A DNA stretch of 64,000 bases from Phialocephala subalpina (GCA_900073065.1 FJOG01000003.1:1165389-1229388); one strand, 5' to 3'; positions 25,013 through 37,450 are shown, counted from the first letter of the stretch. The notes: a model not told the origin generated them from the letters alone. Numbers and translations are program-made.

Positions 25013-26380
25013 TCAATTTCGTCCAAGTAGTCTTAAACCAAGGCCACCACAAGTCAGGTTTGTCGTGAACCATCGGCCAAGGGCATCGACCACGGAGAAA
25101 GAGGTTGAACAGATCATCATCCGATAAAAAAATCCTTCAATCTTTCCATCATTTCTCGGAAATTGTCCTCGACGTATGGTGAGCCCCACAATGTTGAGGG
25201 ATACCACGTGTGGCGAAAGGATTATCCGAGAAAGCAACCGGTGAGTGACAATCTTCGAAGAGACTTATGCTTGATGATAAATTGCAACAACAGAATATCT
25301 GGAATTCGGAAGTCTTGCAACCTGAGTGTTTCGAGGGCCGGCCAAGTATTCTTGCATAAGACAGTTTGCCAAATGCGCCAGCTCTCTAGATGTTTGGGAT
25401 CAAATTCTGGAATGAAGTCTTCGTGTCCGACCATATCAGGTCCAAATTAATCAGGCCTGTCATAAGGCTAAAGAAGTGTGACGGAGCAGAAGTGCCGTAC
25501 TTCAAGGAACAAGGAAACCAACATCCAAACTGTCCACGACAACGGCTAGATGCAAATCGCGGACCTAGTTAAGAGCCCCACCAAAGTATCTGGTTACATC
25601 TGCCCTACTTATGTCTTCTTTTAATCTGTTTGTGCCAAGTTCGCCAGTAATGGATTTGTACAACAGTTCGAAGGCTCCGAACGGGACTGAATCCAAGAGC
25701 AATCTTTTAATTGGCAATTTCAAATATGTAATAGCTTCGAATATCCCGCAGTACAGAGCGGAAGCTGGCACCCTTTCCTGGAAGTCGTGGCCAAAGGAAG
25801 TAAAATCATCGTTGCGACCACATTTGATGAGGAAATATATCTCCCAAAATTTGACAAGTATCTCTTCAGAATCTAGGAATGGACATCGTTTTGAGAAGAC
25901 GCTGAGGGTTGCAACATGTGGCAGACGAGAGAAGACCTCCGTAAGCGGGACCATGTTAGGCATTCCGTTACCTAGCTCAAGGAAACGATGTTCCGGCCAC
26001 TGCGCATCAGGGTTCTCTCTCGAGTTCATCCTTGTTTCGGCAACGGCCATCAGACTGTCAAGCTTTTTATCACGCAGATAAATTTCAATCTCTTTGATGT
26101 ATTGGGACATCCATGGCCATTCCATGAGTCAATTTGCAATGCTCGAGTAGCTTCTCCATGGCCTGATGACAAGAACACCGTTTGTGATGGAGCCAGAGTT
26201 GTGAAAGTTGAAAAGTCCCTCGGCGGCTGGATTACGCCAGGCTCAAGAAGCAAGCCGCAGATTCGCTGCATCTTTTCTGCAGATCCAGCTCACGATAGCA
26301 CACTGCATTCTTCGGGTAAGTTCGAGGTGAGGTCGTCGTTCAGGTTCGCCATTGCACCAGGACTGGAGATAAATTGTCAG
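25013..26380 (-). pseudogene. LRR/F-box-like relic
   Basis: Protein-like segments in minus-strand order are a short N-terminal piece (about 26355-26290, MANLNDDLTSNLPEE), the longest open part at 26125-25565 (MSQYIKEIEIYLRDKKLD, FSRLPHVATLSVFSKRCPF, LPIKRLLLDSVPFGAFELL), then after a TAG at 25567-25565 the frame simply continues (VRDLHLAVVVDSLDVGF). A later piece at 25434-25222 has WPALETLRLQDFRIPD and HKSLRRLSLTGCFLG, typical of the leucine-rich parts of fungal F-box proteins. Stops and frame changes separate the pieces. The exact family and full limits are uncertain, and no clear F-box was found. Confidence 0.5.
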
Positions 26381-26707
26381 CCATTATCCAGCGAATCTTG
26401 AATAAGTATGTACTATAGCCAGAGCGCACATCCCGAGGATTGCAGATGTCAAAATGGTGCTTTCTATGTGCACAGCCAATTGTGCAAGAAGAATGTCCCA
26501 CGATTTCTTTGGACATTCACAATTCGAGCAGGAAGACGCGTTGCTAGAGCGAGACGCGGATTTGGCACCAACAATTTTAGCGTGGAGTTGCAGTCACGTG
26601 TAGACCCCCACCTTCTCCTTTGCTCTCGATTTCCTGCTTGATCACCTGCGATACTAGTCGGAGACTTTGGTTTACACAAGAAGTCACTCAAACCCGTCAT
26701 AAACGCC

Positions 26708-27789
26708 ATGGCTCCTCGAGTTTTGATCTTTGGGACAGGCAGCATCGGTGCAGTATATGCTTACGTTCTCTCCAAAGCTCTGCCGTCATCGAATCTAGTC
26801 ACAACCTGCAGGTCGAATTTCGAAGCTGCCTCACAGGATGGCTTCACGATACATTCTTCGATATGGGGAGAGAACCAGAAAGTCCGGCCTGTTGTCGTTC
26901 ACACTGTAGACGAGGCCGCTGCAATCGATCCCAACTCACACTTCGACTACGGTCAGTCCAAATCTCCCATTCAACGGCGGAATTTGTCCGTATCTCGAAA
27001 TCAGCCACACTTCCCCCCCAATTCTCAAAGAGATGTACAGAAATACGCATATTGACCTGTTGAACAGTTATCATCTGCTCCAAAGCATTACCGACAGTTC
27101 CGTCTACAGCCGAGCTGATTAAACCAGCAATTTCACCTAAGACAACAATTGTGCTTATCCAGAATGGAATCGCTATCGAGGAGCCATATGCCAAGCTGTA
27201 TCCCAACAATTCATTACTGAGCACTGTCGTCTACGTCCCAGCCACACAAACCTCTCCGGGCGTTGTCCTTCACAAAGAGGTTGAATTACTTCATATCGGC
27301 TCTTACCCCGCATCACCAAACACAGAATCAGCAACTAAATTTGCAGAGCTTCTCAAATCTGCCGGTGCATCAGCCCAAGTCCACGAAGACGTCCAGTTTG
27401 AGCGTTGGTCGAAGTTGTTGATCAACGCTTCCTGGAACCCTATCTGTGCCTTATCACGCTCGAGAGATGTGCAGGTCTTGAGAGCGAATGACGACTCGAA
27501 GGAGTTTATTCGTGAAGTCATGCTCGAGATTGCGGCTGTTGCGAATGCCTGCGGGTACCCAGGTATCAACACTGCTCTGATAGATTATCAGCTGGGACGG
27601 GCGACTGTACGAGAGCTTCCTGGCGTTGAACCGAGTATGCTTGCTGATGCACTCGCCGGGAGAAGAATGGAGGTTGAAGCTATTGTGGGTAATGTTGTTA
27701 GAGTTGCCAAGGCGCATGATGTGAAGACGCCTATGCTGAAGACGATTTACGTGCTGGCAAGTGTGCTGGACGATAGTTTCGGACGATAA
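26708..27789 (+). CDS. 2-dehydropantoate 2-reductase-like (ketopantoate reductase family)
   Basis: Exons 26708-26951 and 27068-27789 give 966 nt and 321 residues; the 116-nt intron has GTCAGT and AACAG ends and the join reads FDYVIICSKALPT. The N-terminal Rossmann fold is evident from VLIFGTGSIGAVYAYVL, and the C-terminal ApbA/PanE domain from EDVQFERWSKLLINASWNPI (the catalytic-Lys block) and GREMEVEAIVGN-like sequence near the end. The true PanE step (ketopantoate to pantoate, NADPH-dependent, in pantothenate/CoA synthesis) is one option, but fungi carry many paralogues of this family with other keto-acid substrates, and the position next to a metabolic block fits such a paralogue. It is intact, with the ATG in good context (CGCCATGGC). 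Confidence 0.88.
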
Positions 27790-27876
27790 CTTCGGTTCCA
27801 GTTCCTAGCCATGATTTGAAAACGAAGCATATAGACAGCGATCGGTGCCAACAAGAAGCTCCATTATTGTTACTAT

Positions 27877-29429
27877 TCACTCATTCTTGTTCTCCATTCT
27901 CTTCCTACTGATTATGTCACAGCTTTCTACTAAACCAACAGCTTCAGATCCTTGTCGACACACCCGATCAAAAATCCGCTCACCTTCAGCATCATGCAAA
28001 GCATCAATCCACAAGAACTTCTTCAATATTCCTCGTACGGTATTCCAGGTCTCCACCTCCACTCTCCGAAGCCGCTCTTGTAAAAGTGGGATCACCCAAT
28101 AATCATCTTCGCCAGTCACCGCAAAAACCGCAGCAACGAAAAGAATCCATATGCACAGATCATGTGGAGCCTGTTCGAACGATTCGAGGTGGATGGAACT
28201 ACGCGACTGACGTGACAGAGAGTCATACCTTGCTTTGACTCCCACCGTCTGGAGGAATACCGTGGTGGAGAAAGCCAGTGTGGCAAGACGTAGAGTCTCT
28301 TGCAAGAAATCTTCGTTGGGATCAAGATGGATCAAACGATATTCGATAGATATCAATGTTTCCTGGAAAAGTTCAGGATCGACCTTTTGCCCTGTCTGGA
28401 ACGCAATATTCGCTGAACGACAAAAGGTCCGAAGATCGCCCCAAATGTTCGCCAGCCTCGTGTCCATATCTGTGAGAGGGACGATATGATCCTCTTTAGT
28501 CGGCAGGAAAGGTTCCCAAGCGATATTCTTTGAGAAGAAAAATGGCTTGGTCCCATTCGCCAGAGCAATACTGAGATCAGCTCTAAATACAACAGGTCAG
28601 TAAACATCAAGCAACGTCAAAAAGAAAATCTAACCTGCAGCACTTTATCTGCAACTGACTATTCTCCCTCAGCTCCCTCAACCCACCCCTCACAACCACC
28701 ATCCTATGCAACCCTTTCATATGCCTCTTCGCCTCTTCCTGCTTCCCCACCAACGCAGTCATCATCACCAGCGTCACCACAACCGATATCGTTGTATCCG
28801 AGGTAGCCATGTCAGGATCTACAACTCTTCCTTGTAAAAGGTTTAGGGTCTTGGAGAAGTGCACCAAAGTCGAGTGTGACGGCCCCGACCCTTGGAGCCA
28901 GTCGAAGTAGAGCTGTGTACTCCATACCATGGAGTGGAGATACATCGCGTCGGATTGCAGGTATTCGAACCATTTTGAACTTTCGGGGTCCCAGGCAAGG
29001 CAGACTTCGATGGGATAGAGGGATTGTTTGAGGATTGTGAAGACTGTGGTGATTATGTAAGTAAGCCAAAATCTAATTACGGGATGGAGACTAACATTTG
29101 AATATCATGTCCGCCATGTAGGGTTGTACGCCATCTGCGAATCGAAAGAAAGCGAGTCCCGACCCTGCGAACTCCAATCGTGGGTTGGGAACCATGCTCT
29201 TTTCCTCAGCAGCTTCAAGGTCCTCCTCAGCCCCACTATCGCGATTCATCCAAGCCCCAGGCTTCAGATGCGAAGACGCTGGCTTCTTGACATTTTTTCC
29301 ACGCATCACATGGCTGCGGATGAGTCTCCGGGATGCTGAGCTAGGCTTCTCATGCGATGTGGTAACGATGAATGGGTTGGCTTGGCCACTCAGGTTCTGA
29401 TTTGACCTGGCACGTGTTCGGTCGACCAT
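27877..29429 (-). CDS. Fungal-specific transcription-factor-domain protein
   Basis: Three exons, 29429-29096, 29043-28635 and 28582-27877, give 1449 nt and 482 residues with all phases correct (introns of 52 nt; GTTAGT/CACAG and GTTAGA/TTTAG). The N-terminus has RRLIRSHVMRGKN, a hallmark of a large ascomycete group annotated as fungal-specific transcription factor or tachykinin-family protein. No Zn2Cys6 cluster is present. The middle (KTLNLLQGRVVDPDMATSD, HMKGLHRMVVVRGGL) and the C-terminal helices match the regulatory domain of that group. It shares a 560-bp divergent promoter with the SDR gene at 29990, so it may control the neighbouring oxidoreductase genes; this is inference. Confidence 0.85.
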
Positions 29430-29989
29430 CGCTCTATATCCCACTCGAGACAAGTGTTCAGGAGTAAAGAGAGGACAAGAAGGCGATGAAGCATCAAGAC
29501 AAGATTGTTTGCCGTTGTAGGCATAGTGTGTCCCGGCTCCTAGTCGTCGGAGTTAGGAGTTTATATGCATGCTCCCCCACTCCACGCGAGGTAGCGAATC
29601 AAGGGCCCAGCATATCATCCGTTCCTGCATGCAACAGTGCCAAGACAATATCTTGAACTCTTTTAGGCATGGTGTCGATCGGAGACGGTCACTACACGTG
29701 TTTTTGATTGTTTCTCTAGTCAGGTTCAAATAGAACGATATTTTGAGGATTCATGATTTGATAACAATTGGAACTCAACGGAACTAAGGCCTATGTCCTT
29801 CGGAGCTATCAATCATGTCTTTCTTTATTCCCACTGCTTTACAGTACTCTGCTCGGAGTCCGGTAGGTGCTAGCAAGACCCTTGCTTGTTGTCGTCGTGT
29901 GCGAGTGCAGCTGGACGTCACTTCCACTGTGTTGAAAATGATATATAACTGCCTACTCACAAAATAACTTCCCGCTCTCAAAATCGACA
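29430..29989. promoter_or_regulatory. Divergent promoter between TF-domain gene and SDR
   Basis: This 560-bp space is flanked by outward-facing starts. It holds a CACGTG core at about 29696 and a TATA-like TATATAA at 29941-29947, 43 nt before the SDR ATG. No gene lies within it. Confidence 0.5.
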
Positions 29990-31294
29990 ATGATCTCTTT
30001 TCAAAATACTCTCATCTTCTCGAACATTATAATACAACTAATCTCGCTCAGACTTATACTTCTAGCCCTCTCACGCCTCAACATCCCAACGGCAAACATG
30101 CCACCACTCAAGTCCATCGACCTCCCACCTCACAAGGAAGGATTCGGCACCATCTTCCTGAAATCCCAATTCTGCGCCAAACCAAAATGGGCACCGAAAT
30201 CGACCAACCTCTCCGGTAAAGTCGCCCTCATCACCGGAGGAGGCAGCGGCCTTGGCTTCCACGCATCTCGTCAACTCCTTTCCTTCAAACTCTCCCACCT
30301 CATCATCACTGTCCGCTCCATGTCAAGAGGAGAAGACGCTGCCTCAAAGCTCCGAACCGAATATCCAACAGCTAAAATCGAGGTCTGGGAGCTGGAAATG
30401 AGCTCTTACGACTCTATCCAATCTCTTGCACGACGAGCTGCTACGTTACCAAGAATCGATATCGTGATCCTGAATGCTGGAATTGTCAAGCCGGATTTTT
30501 CAGTCGTGGAGAAAACAGGACATGAAGAAGTGATTCAAGTCAATTATCTATCGACCGTCCTTCTCGCAATCCTCCTTCTCCCGATTTTGAAGACCAAGTC
30601 AGCATCAACACCAGGTCGTCTCACAATCGTCAACTCCGGAACCAGCTACCGCGCAACATTCGAGAATCGAAACGCCATCCCTCTGCTTCCTTCATTCGAC
30701 GATGATAAAGATTGGGAAGGAGGCCAACGCTACGCTTGTTCGAAACTCCTCGGTCATCTGTTCCTCGTGAAACTGATCGGGTATATCTCAGTTAAAGACG
30801 TGGTTGTTAATCTCGTTGATCCGGGATTGAGTAAGAGTAGATTGAATAGAGATACGAGGGGGGCGGTGAAGTGGGTTATGTGGCTGGCCGAAGGAATTGC
30901 GGGGAGGACGATGGAGGTAAGCAACCCTTTCCCTTATCTCGTCTGTTTAATTTTGCTGCGTTGGGAGTTCCCCTCTCAACTCTTGCTCTTTTGTCAAGGT
31001 ATAGTAAGTATACTAATTTGAGCCAGGTTGGTGCTAGTACTTATGTTGATGCGGCTGTTGTGAAGGGGGCCGAGAGTCATGGGTGTTTTGTTATGGATTG
31101 GGAGGTTAAGCCGTGAGTTGTGTTTGTTCCATTATAATGGATGTAAGAGCTGACACGATAATGAAAGGTTTGCAAAAATGGTTTATGAGCCGGAAGGCAA
31201 AGGTGTAATTGACAGGCTTTGGGAGGAGACGTTGGATGAGTTGGAGTTTGCTGGTGTGAAGGGTATTTTGAAGGAGTTGGAAGGGCGTAAGTGA
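29990..31294 (+). CDS. Short-chain dehydrogenase/reductase
   Basis: Exons 29990-30916, 31027-31112 and 31168-31294 give 1140 nt and 379 residues in phase. The cofactor site is TGGGSGLG (about residues 82-89), the NAG motif is LNAGI, and the active-site Tyr-Lys pair is in YACSK (Y248, K252), with the catalytic Ser just upstream in IVNSGTS. The nearest relatives are retinol-dehydrogenase-like SDRs of fungal secondary and xenobiotic metabolism. The first 35 residues form a hydrophobic membrane anchor; a second ATG at 30098 (MPPLKSIDLPP) would give a soluble form and is also a credible start. The substrate is not predictable. The neighbouring methyltransferase, ALDH and GMC genes suggest a small pathway. 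Confidence 0.9.
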
Positions 31295-31492
31295 GGATCT
31301 CCAAGGCACTCGGTATGAGGAAGGAAGGTTCGGTGCAGTTGAAGTTCGAGAAGCAGGTAAAAAACCACGTTCGCACGTGATTCTCTCTTTTTAGGAAGGT
31401 GGGGTAGCGACTTCGGAGAAGCGGGGTAATCGAGGTCTCCAATGCATGCAAACACTTTCAAACATCTTCACCCTGAACGTCTTCTCACAATA

Positions 31493-32245
31493 ATGTCTGT
31501 ACTACCGACAAACAATGACCGCTTCAACACAGAAGCCGCAGCCTGGGACTTAAACCCCGACGTCCACCTTGCCAGCTCCAAAGCCCTAGAATCAATCCTC
31601 ACCCACCACCCAAATCTCAAAACCAATGGCAAATCTCTCGACGTCCTAGAAATAGGTTGTGGAACAGGACTTCTATCCTTCATGATAGCACCCTACGTCC
31701 GTTCGCTCATAGCAGTCGACTCAGCACAAGGAATGATCGACGCATTCAACATCAAACTCACCAAACAACCTGAGATGAAAAACATCCTCCCTGTTTGTGC
31801 ACTACTTGAGGATCCAGATGATGGGCGGATTCGCTTAGATCCTTTAAACAGAGAAGAGAGCCAAGACTTGCCTCCTAGGAGATTCGACCTCATAATAAGC
31901 CATCTAGTCCTACACCATATCCTCTCCTTACCATCCATCTTCAAAACAATGCATGGCTGCTTAAAGCCCGGTGGAAGTATTGCATTAACCGATTTCGAAG
32001 ACTTTGGACCTGAAGCGAGGAGGTTCCATCCTGAGGCAAAGATGCAGGGTGTGGAGAGACATGGGATCCCGAGGAAGGAGGCGAAGGAGATGCTGGAAGG
32101 GGCGGGGTTTGTGGATGTTAAGATTGAGACGGCGTTTGAGATGGAGAAGTACGTTGAGGCGAGTCCGGGAGCTGGGGTGGTGAAAGGGGAAGGAGGTGCG
32201 AAGATGAGGTTTCCATTTTTGATTTGTATGGGACGGAGGGAATAG
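31493..32245 (+). CDS. Class I SAM-dependent methyltransferase
   Basis: A single exon encodes 250 residues. Motif I is VLEIGCGTGLLSF (about residues 52-64), the acidic post-I residue is in IAVDSAQGMI, and the later motifs FDLIISHLVLHHI and LKPGGSIALTDFEDFG complete the Methyltransf_11/25 pattern. An in-frame ATG at 31442 would add 17 residues; the start at 31493 (CAATAATGTCTG) was chosen because it begins just before the conserved FNTEAAAWD block seen near the N-terminus of these proteins. It lies 198 nt after the SDR on the same strand. It may modify a small molecule of the local pathway; the substrate is unknown. Confidence 0.9.
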   Translation: MSVLPTNNDRFNTEAAAWDLNPDVHLASSKALESILTHHPNLKTNGKSLDVLEIGCGTGLLSFMIAPYVRSLIAVDSAQGMIDAFNIKLTKQPEMKNILPVCALLEDPDDGRIRLDPLNREESQDLPPRRFDLIISHLVLHHILSLPSIFKTMHGCLKPGGSIALTDFEDFGPEARRFHPEAKMQGVERHGIPRKEAKEMLEGAGFVDVKIETAFEMEKYVEASPGAGVVKGEGGAKMRFPFLICMGRRE

Positions 32246-32556
32246 GAAGGTACAATGTAGTGCCACCCCGTACCTGCATGAGTTCCTTATCGATTTTCAA
32301 CTCTTGGATTCTCAGTCCCGCTGTTGTGGAGAATACAGAGATAAGGATTGTATGCATGATAAGACAACGAAGGCTGGGTCGACGACTTCACCTCCACTTT
32401 TGCAACAATGGGGGGCTTGATGTATCACTCATCTTCACGAATCGCAATGGCTGACGCACCGAAGATTCCCCCTCGGTTCATGGTGAGGTGAGCTTTGAAG
32501 GATGTTTGAACAATCAAATCATCAAATGGGTTCGAGCTAGAGACTCTTCTCAGCCC

Positions 32557-34238
32557 CTATGGAAGCTTCGCCTCAAGATTGTCCTTGTAGAACTTGAACT
32601 TTGCCACTTGATCCCCATTAGGATACCTCCACTCAAACGCCTCATCCGCCGCCATCGGTACATTGACAACGCTCCTCCGATGACTGAAAGTATCAATGCT
32701 CGCCTTTCCATGATATGAGCCCATCCCACTTGGCCCTGTTCCTCCGAATGGCATATTCGGGACACCAATTTGCATCATCGTATCGTTGATTGCCATTCCA
32801 CCTGAAGTCGTGTTCAGCTGAACATACTCCATCTCAGTCGTGTCTTCTGTCATGATATAGAGACCAAGTGGCTTGGGTGAGATCTTGGGAATCAGCTCGC
32901 AAGCTGCCAGCAGAGACTGAACTGAGATGACAGGCAAGATCGGACCAAAGATCTCTTGAACCATCAAAGGATCATCGAGCGAGACATTCGAGACCACAGT
33001 CGGCTCCACGTAAAGAGACTCCGCTTCAGACCCCCCTCCACAAACAACCTTCCCCTTCGTCTCCGCAATCAACCCCGTTACTCTCTCCCAATGCGTCTTA
33101 TTAACAATCCTCCCCATCTTATGCTCCGCCTTCGGATCCCCCTCATAAAACTCTTGGATAACCTGCTTCATCGCCTCAAGAAATTCTTCATGAACCTCTT
33201 CCTCAACAAGCGCATAATCAGGCGCAACACAAGTCTGCCCCGCACAAGCAAACTTCCCCCAAGCAATCCTCTTCGCAGCCAACTTAACATCCGCCTTCTT
33301 ACTCACAATTGCTGGACTCTTTCCTCCTAGCTCTAGTGTGACCGGAGTGAGGAATTCTGCTGCGGCTTTCATGACAATTTTTCCGACGGAGGCGCCGCCC
33401 GTGTAGAAGATGTGGTCGTATTGCATCTTGAGGAGTTCAGTGGCGACGGGCTCACCGCCGTTGATTACGCGGTAGCAGGTTTGGTCTAGGTATTTGGGGA
33501 CGAGTGAGGCCATTAGCATAGCGGTGTGAGGGGCGAGTTCGCTGGGCTTCATAATTCCTGTGTTGCCGGAGGCGATGACGCCCAAGAAGGGAGATGCGGT
33601 TAGGAAGAAAGGGTAGTTCCATGCTCTGCGGAATCATGAGCTATTGCAAGTAAGTTGGGATGCAGGACGTACCCGATCACGAGACATATTCCCTTGGGCT
33701 GTTTGTAGATGGTTGGAGAAAGTCTTCGGAAGTGTTCTGGCACATAAGGCTCCTCTGGTGCAAGCCATTCGTCGAGCTTCTCGAGCATGAAGACGATCTC
33801 ATTTTTGAATAGGGAGACTGCGGGAAATCTCGGAGTCAGTATTACTTCTTTCAGACAAGTTCCATGAGGGATAGGGCTGAATGGAGAGGAGGAATTATGT
33901 TTCGGGAGATGAACTCTGTCTCATGCATCCCGAAACAATTCAAATAGAGAAGAATTAACTCGGAGAATACCCACGCTCGATGCCTGTTGCTTCGACGAGG
34001 GGTTTTCCGAGATCTTGGAGGAGGGCTGCTCGTAGCGCTTCCTCATTTTCCTGGAATCGGGTCATTCATTTCCGGTATTGAGAAGGAAGAGGACTGCTCA
34101 CGTCTACCAGAGCCCAGAAGCGCTTCAGTTGCGTCTTTCGGAACTCGATGTCGAATGTTTTTCGGGAATGAAGGAGGCCTTCAAGATATCAAGCTGTCCG
34201 GGCAGGGAAGCCAGGGGAGTGGCGACGAAGCTGTCCAT
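32557..34238 (-). CDS. Aldehyde dehydrogenase, with a one-base frameshift in exon 1
   Basis: NAD(P)-dependent class 3-like ALDH oxidising aldehydes to acids. Exons are 34238-34102, 34050-33975, 33817-33673 and 33625-32557, joined by good introns. Family motifs are AWNYPFFL, GNTGIMKPSELAPHT, FYTGGASVGKIVMKAA, LELGGKSP (catalytic Glu) and GKFACAGQTCVAPDY (catalytic Cys), with the C-terminal PFGGTGPSGMGSYHGKAS. Exon 1 starts MDSFVATPLASLPGQL in one frame, but the required TFDIEFRKTQLKRFW block is in the next; one extra A in the run of five A (plus-strand T, about 34157-34161) would repair it and give 475 residues. With no ATG in the second frame, this is either a sequencing error or an early frameshift. 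Everything downstream is intact. Confidence 0.88.
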
Positions 34239-34727
34239 TCTGAACAATTGCAAAACAGATTGATGTGCGATTCCTGTCGTTCGTAAAAACTTTCACACAG
34301 GTACGAGTTGAAACGGCTGGCATCCTACCAGGTCTGCGACCCATTTTTGCTGCGCATGACGACTTAATGCTATTAATGAAATATCGACTTGTGGATGTGA
34401 TAAGAGCATCATGGCCATCGGCAAGGTATCTCAGCCTCATAAGTGGAAGAGGAAGCACAGAAGTGGAATTCACAACGTGTTTTAACATCCCACTTTCAGG
34501 GGTTCTCGGTTAAACTTAGGGAAAGCCTTCTAGAGTCTAGACCATTTTTGGACCTTATCTAGGGCATTATCTTGAGATTATTGATATCAACGACCTCAAG
34601 AGAGAAGAGAGGAAGCGAAACAACGAATTTCGCAAGAGGAAGTCCAAGATTATCAAATCTACTTGGTTAAACTTCAATTATCCTAGTCTTATGGGACAAT
34701 CACTCCACGTGACACCACTCTCCAACT
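34239..34727. promoter_or_regulatory. Divergent promoter between ALDH and GMC oxidoreductase
   Basis: This 489-bp gap lies between two outward-facing genes. A CCACGTGACA box at about 34706-34715 lies just 13 nt before the GMC start codon. No gene is seen. Confidence 0.45.
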
Positions 34728-36803
34728 ATGGCTGCCTCATTCCCCTCAAAGGTGCAGAGTCTCAAAGATCTCGATAAACAGACATTTGACTTCATAATTG
34801 TAGGAGGTAAGCCTCCAGAATCCCCAAAGAAAGGGAAAACAAGAACCAGAATTTATCAGGAGGAACGTCGGGATGTCTCATAGCGGCAAGACTTGCGACG
34901 GCCATGCCTCAGCGAAGAATCCTTATTGTGGAGGCTGGTGGCGAGGTCGACGAGAAAGACCTCGTTCCTGGATACTGCAAACCTCGATTTGGGAGTTCGG
35001 ACGGGAATTGGATGTATGAGACTTTGCCACAGAAAGAGCTGGGTGGGAGGAAATTGCCATACCCGCGAGGCCCGGGGTATGGGAGGGTGCTCGTAAGTGA
35101 ACTTCGAGAGTGACCGGACGGCATCTGACGCTTCATGCATTCGAACTTCTGTGACTTGTATCTAATTCTTCGACAGAGGGAACAACTTCATGGCGTGGGT
35201 GAGGGGTCCCTCAGTCGACTATGACGGTTGGGCGGAAGCTGTAGGAGATGAATGGTGGAAATGGGACAATGTCCTGCCATATATGAAGAAGGTATGAATT
35301 ACGAAAAATGTCTCTCCTGTTGAGCACGATTTGACTCGCTGTGATAGCTTGAGGATTTTCGACCCTCGATACCAAATGGAAAATCCAAATATGCAGATCC
35401 GACCCCAGGCTTTCATTCCGCAGGAGGGTGAGTCTACGACGCATCTGTAGGGATTCTGTTGACAATTGTCAAGGATGTTTGCTGTTGGTTATGGCACTGA
35501 GTGGCAGCCTCTGATTGAGTATTGCATGCAAGCAAGTCAAGAAGCAGGCCACTCAGTCAACCTCGACAACAATGATGGATCCCCAATCGGATTGTCTATC
35601 GCACAATTCAATGTGGACAATGGAGCTAGAGTTACTAGTGCCAGTGCATTTCTCAACTCGGACGCTCGTTCGAAGCTCAAGAACTTGATCGTTGTAACGC
35701 AGACTATTGCTAGCAAAATCATCTTTGATGGCAAACGGGCTACCGGTGTTCAGCTCTTGCCAACTGTTGGTACTGGAACGGATGATATCGCCAATGTTTA
35801 TGCTTCCGAGGAAGTGATTCTGACAGCAGGATGCTTTCAATCACCGCAGCTTCTACTTCTCTCGGGAGTAGGGCCAGCAGATCACTTGAAGGGGTTCGGC
35901 ATACCAATGATCCTCGATGCTCCAGCCGTGGGGCAAAATATCCAAGATCACTCGGCGTTTGCCTGCGAATTCATCATCAAACACTCGATACCAGGTCATA
36001 ATCAGCTCCTGAATGATCCAAAGGCACTGGACGCTGCTGTAAAGCAATACGCTACCGACAAGACTGGACCTCTAGCCATGTTCGGTGCGAGTGCTGCAAT
36101 CATCTTCCCAAAGTTACCGAAAGTTCTCTCATCCACAGAATTTGCTTTCTTGTCTCCCGCAGAGCAAGACTATATGAGAGCAGGTTTACGGCCGAGTACC
36201 GAGATCTGGATGCATTCGGGACCACTTTTCTACACCGGCCCTTGCCCTCCAGATGTCTCAGTCCTCGTCCTCGAAGGACTTTGTCAGAACAATCTTTCAC
36301 GAGGGTCACTTCAGCTGAAAAGCACCAACCCCCGAGAGCTTCCCGCCATTGACCCTGGCTATCTCACTCACCCATATGACGTTCGCATAGCAGTTGAGAC
36401 ATTGAGAGAAATCGTCAAGATCGCTCAAACACCAACTTTTTCCTCGATTATCGAATCTCTGCTCCTTGCACCACGAGCGAAAGACGGTACGAATGCTCTG
36501 CCTTCCATCTCTGGGGATGATGATGAGATCCTTGAGAACTTCATCAGGGATACGCTTACTCAAGGCTTCCACTCGATGAGTACTTGCATGATGGGCCAGA
36601 AGGAAGAGAAGAACAAGGTGGTGGGGACAGACTTCAAGATTGATGGGCTGCAAGGGCTGAGAGTTGCTGATATGAGTGTTTGTCCGATTCTGACTTCGAA
36701 TCACACCCAGATCAATGCGTATTTGATTGGCGAAAGATGTGCTGAATTTGTTTTGAAGGAACATGGAGCAGGAAGTCTGAAGGGACAACATGCTCATTTG
36801 TAG
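34728..36803 (+). CDS. GMC-family FAD oxidoreductase
   Basis: This resembles choline dehydrogenase/alcohol oxidase enzymes. Five exons (34728-34806, 34860-35076, 35177-35291, 35348-35427, 35474-36803) give 1821 nt and 606 residues, all in phase; the second donor is the less common GTATGG. The FAD-binding start is IIVGGGTSGCLIAARLA, the ADP-binding acidic residue follows in ILIVEAGGE, PRGPGGNNFMAWVRG is the GMC signature 1 region, and GCFQSPQLLLLSGVGP is signature 2. The C-terminal FHSMSTCMMG and TSNHTQINAYLIGER carry the active-site His and its partner. No signal peptide is seen, so it is probably intracellular. It is divergent with the ALDH gene, and the two could act in series (alcohol to aldehyde to acid). 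Confidence 0.93.
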
Positions 36804-37450
36804 ATAAGAATATGTCAGGACGGATTTGTCCCACGCATCAACCCCCTGAAGTCACTAAGCGATCCTCGCTAAAAGTTTAGGGGGCTCGTTGAATTACTTT
36901 TCGAGCTCATTTGTGTACAACCACACAATTCAAACGGGCATGAAAGCTAACAGTCATCATTCTTGAAGTTCTAGTTTTCGACAAATGCGAATTTCTTGTT
37001 TCCTTTTCTCTAGATCATCAGTCTTCTTAATGTGGGGGGGCTGGAAGTGCGGGGTAATTCGACTTTCAGAGCCACCACGCTCGAGTTTTGGCGACTTTTT
37101 TGAACTGCAGCTCTTCATCTTCGAGGCGCTTCTCCAAATGCTACAAAGAATTCACGATTGAGAGCATGAGTAATGAGCTTTGCTGACTTGAGAAGATGGA
37201 TGGAGTCTCTCAAAAGGTCCGAGACAGTATTGGTGTTCCAAAATGAGTGATGACAGCTTCAACACGGGAGGGAACCACGTATGGGAATCTTTGAATGGAG
37301 CTCACACATCTTTTTAAATCATCCCTTGATGGGAAAACAATCACATCTCTCATCTTTCGATGTGTCAAGATGCCAAACTTAATAAGTCCTATTCTATACT
37401 GTATAGCGTAAAGTAACTTTCTGTTTCCTTTGTACAGGTTCTTTTCAGAC
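36804..37450. other. Intergenic region, no gene seen
   Basis: AT-rich. A short minus-strand segment at about 37140-37070 reads HLEKRLEDEELQFKKVAK, but it is too short to call. Confidence 0.35.
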
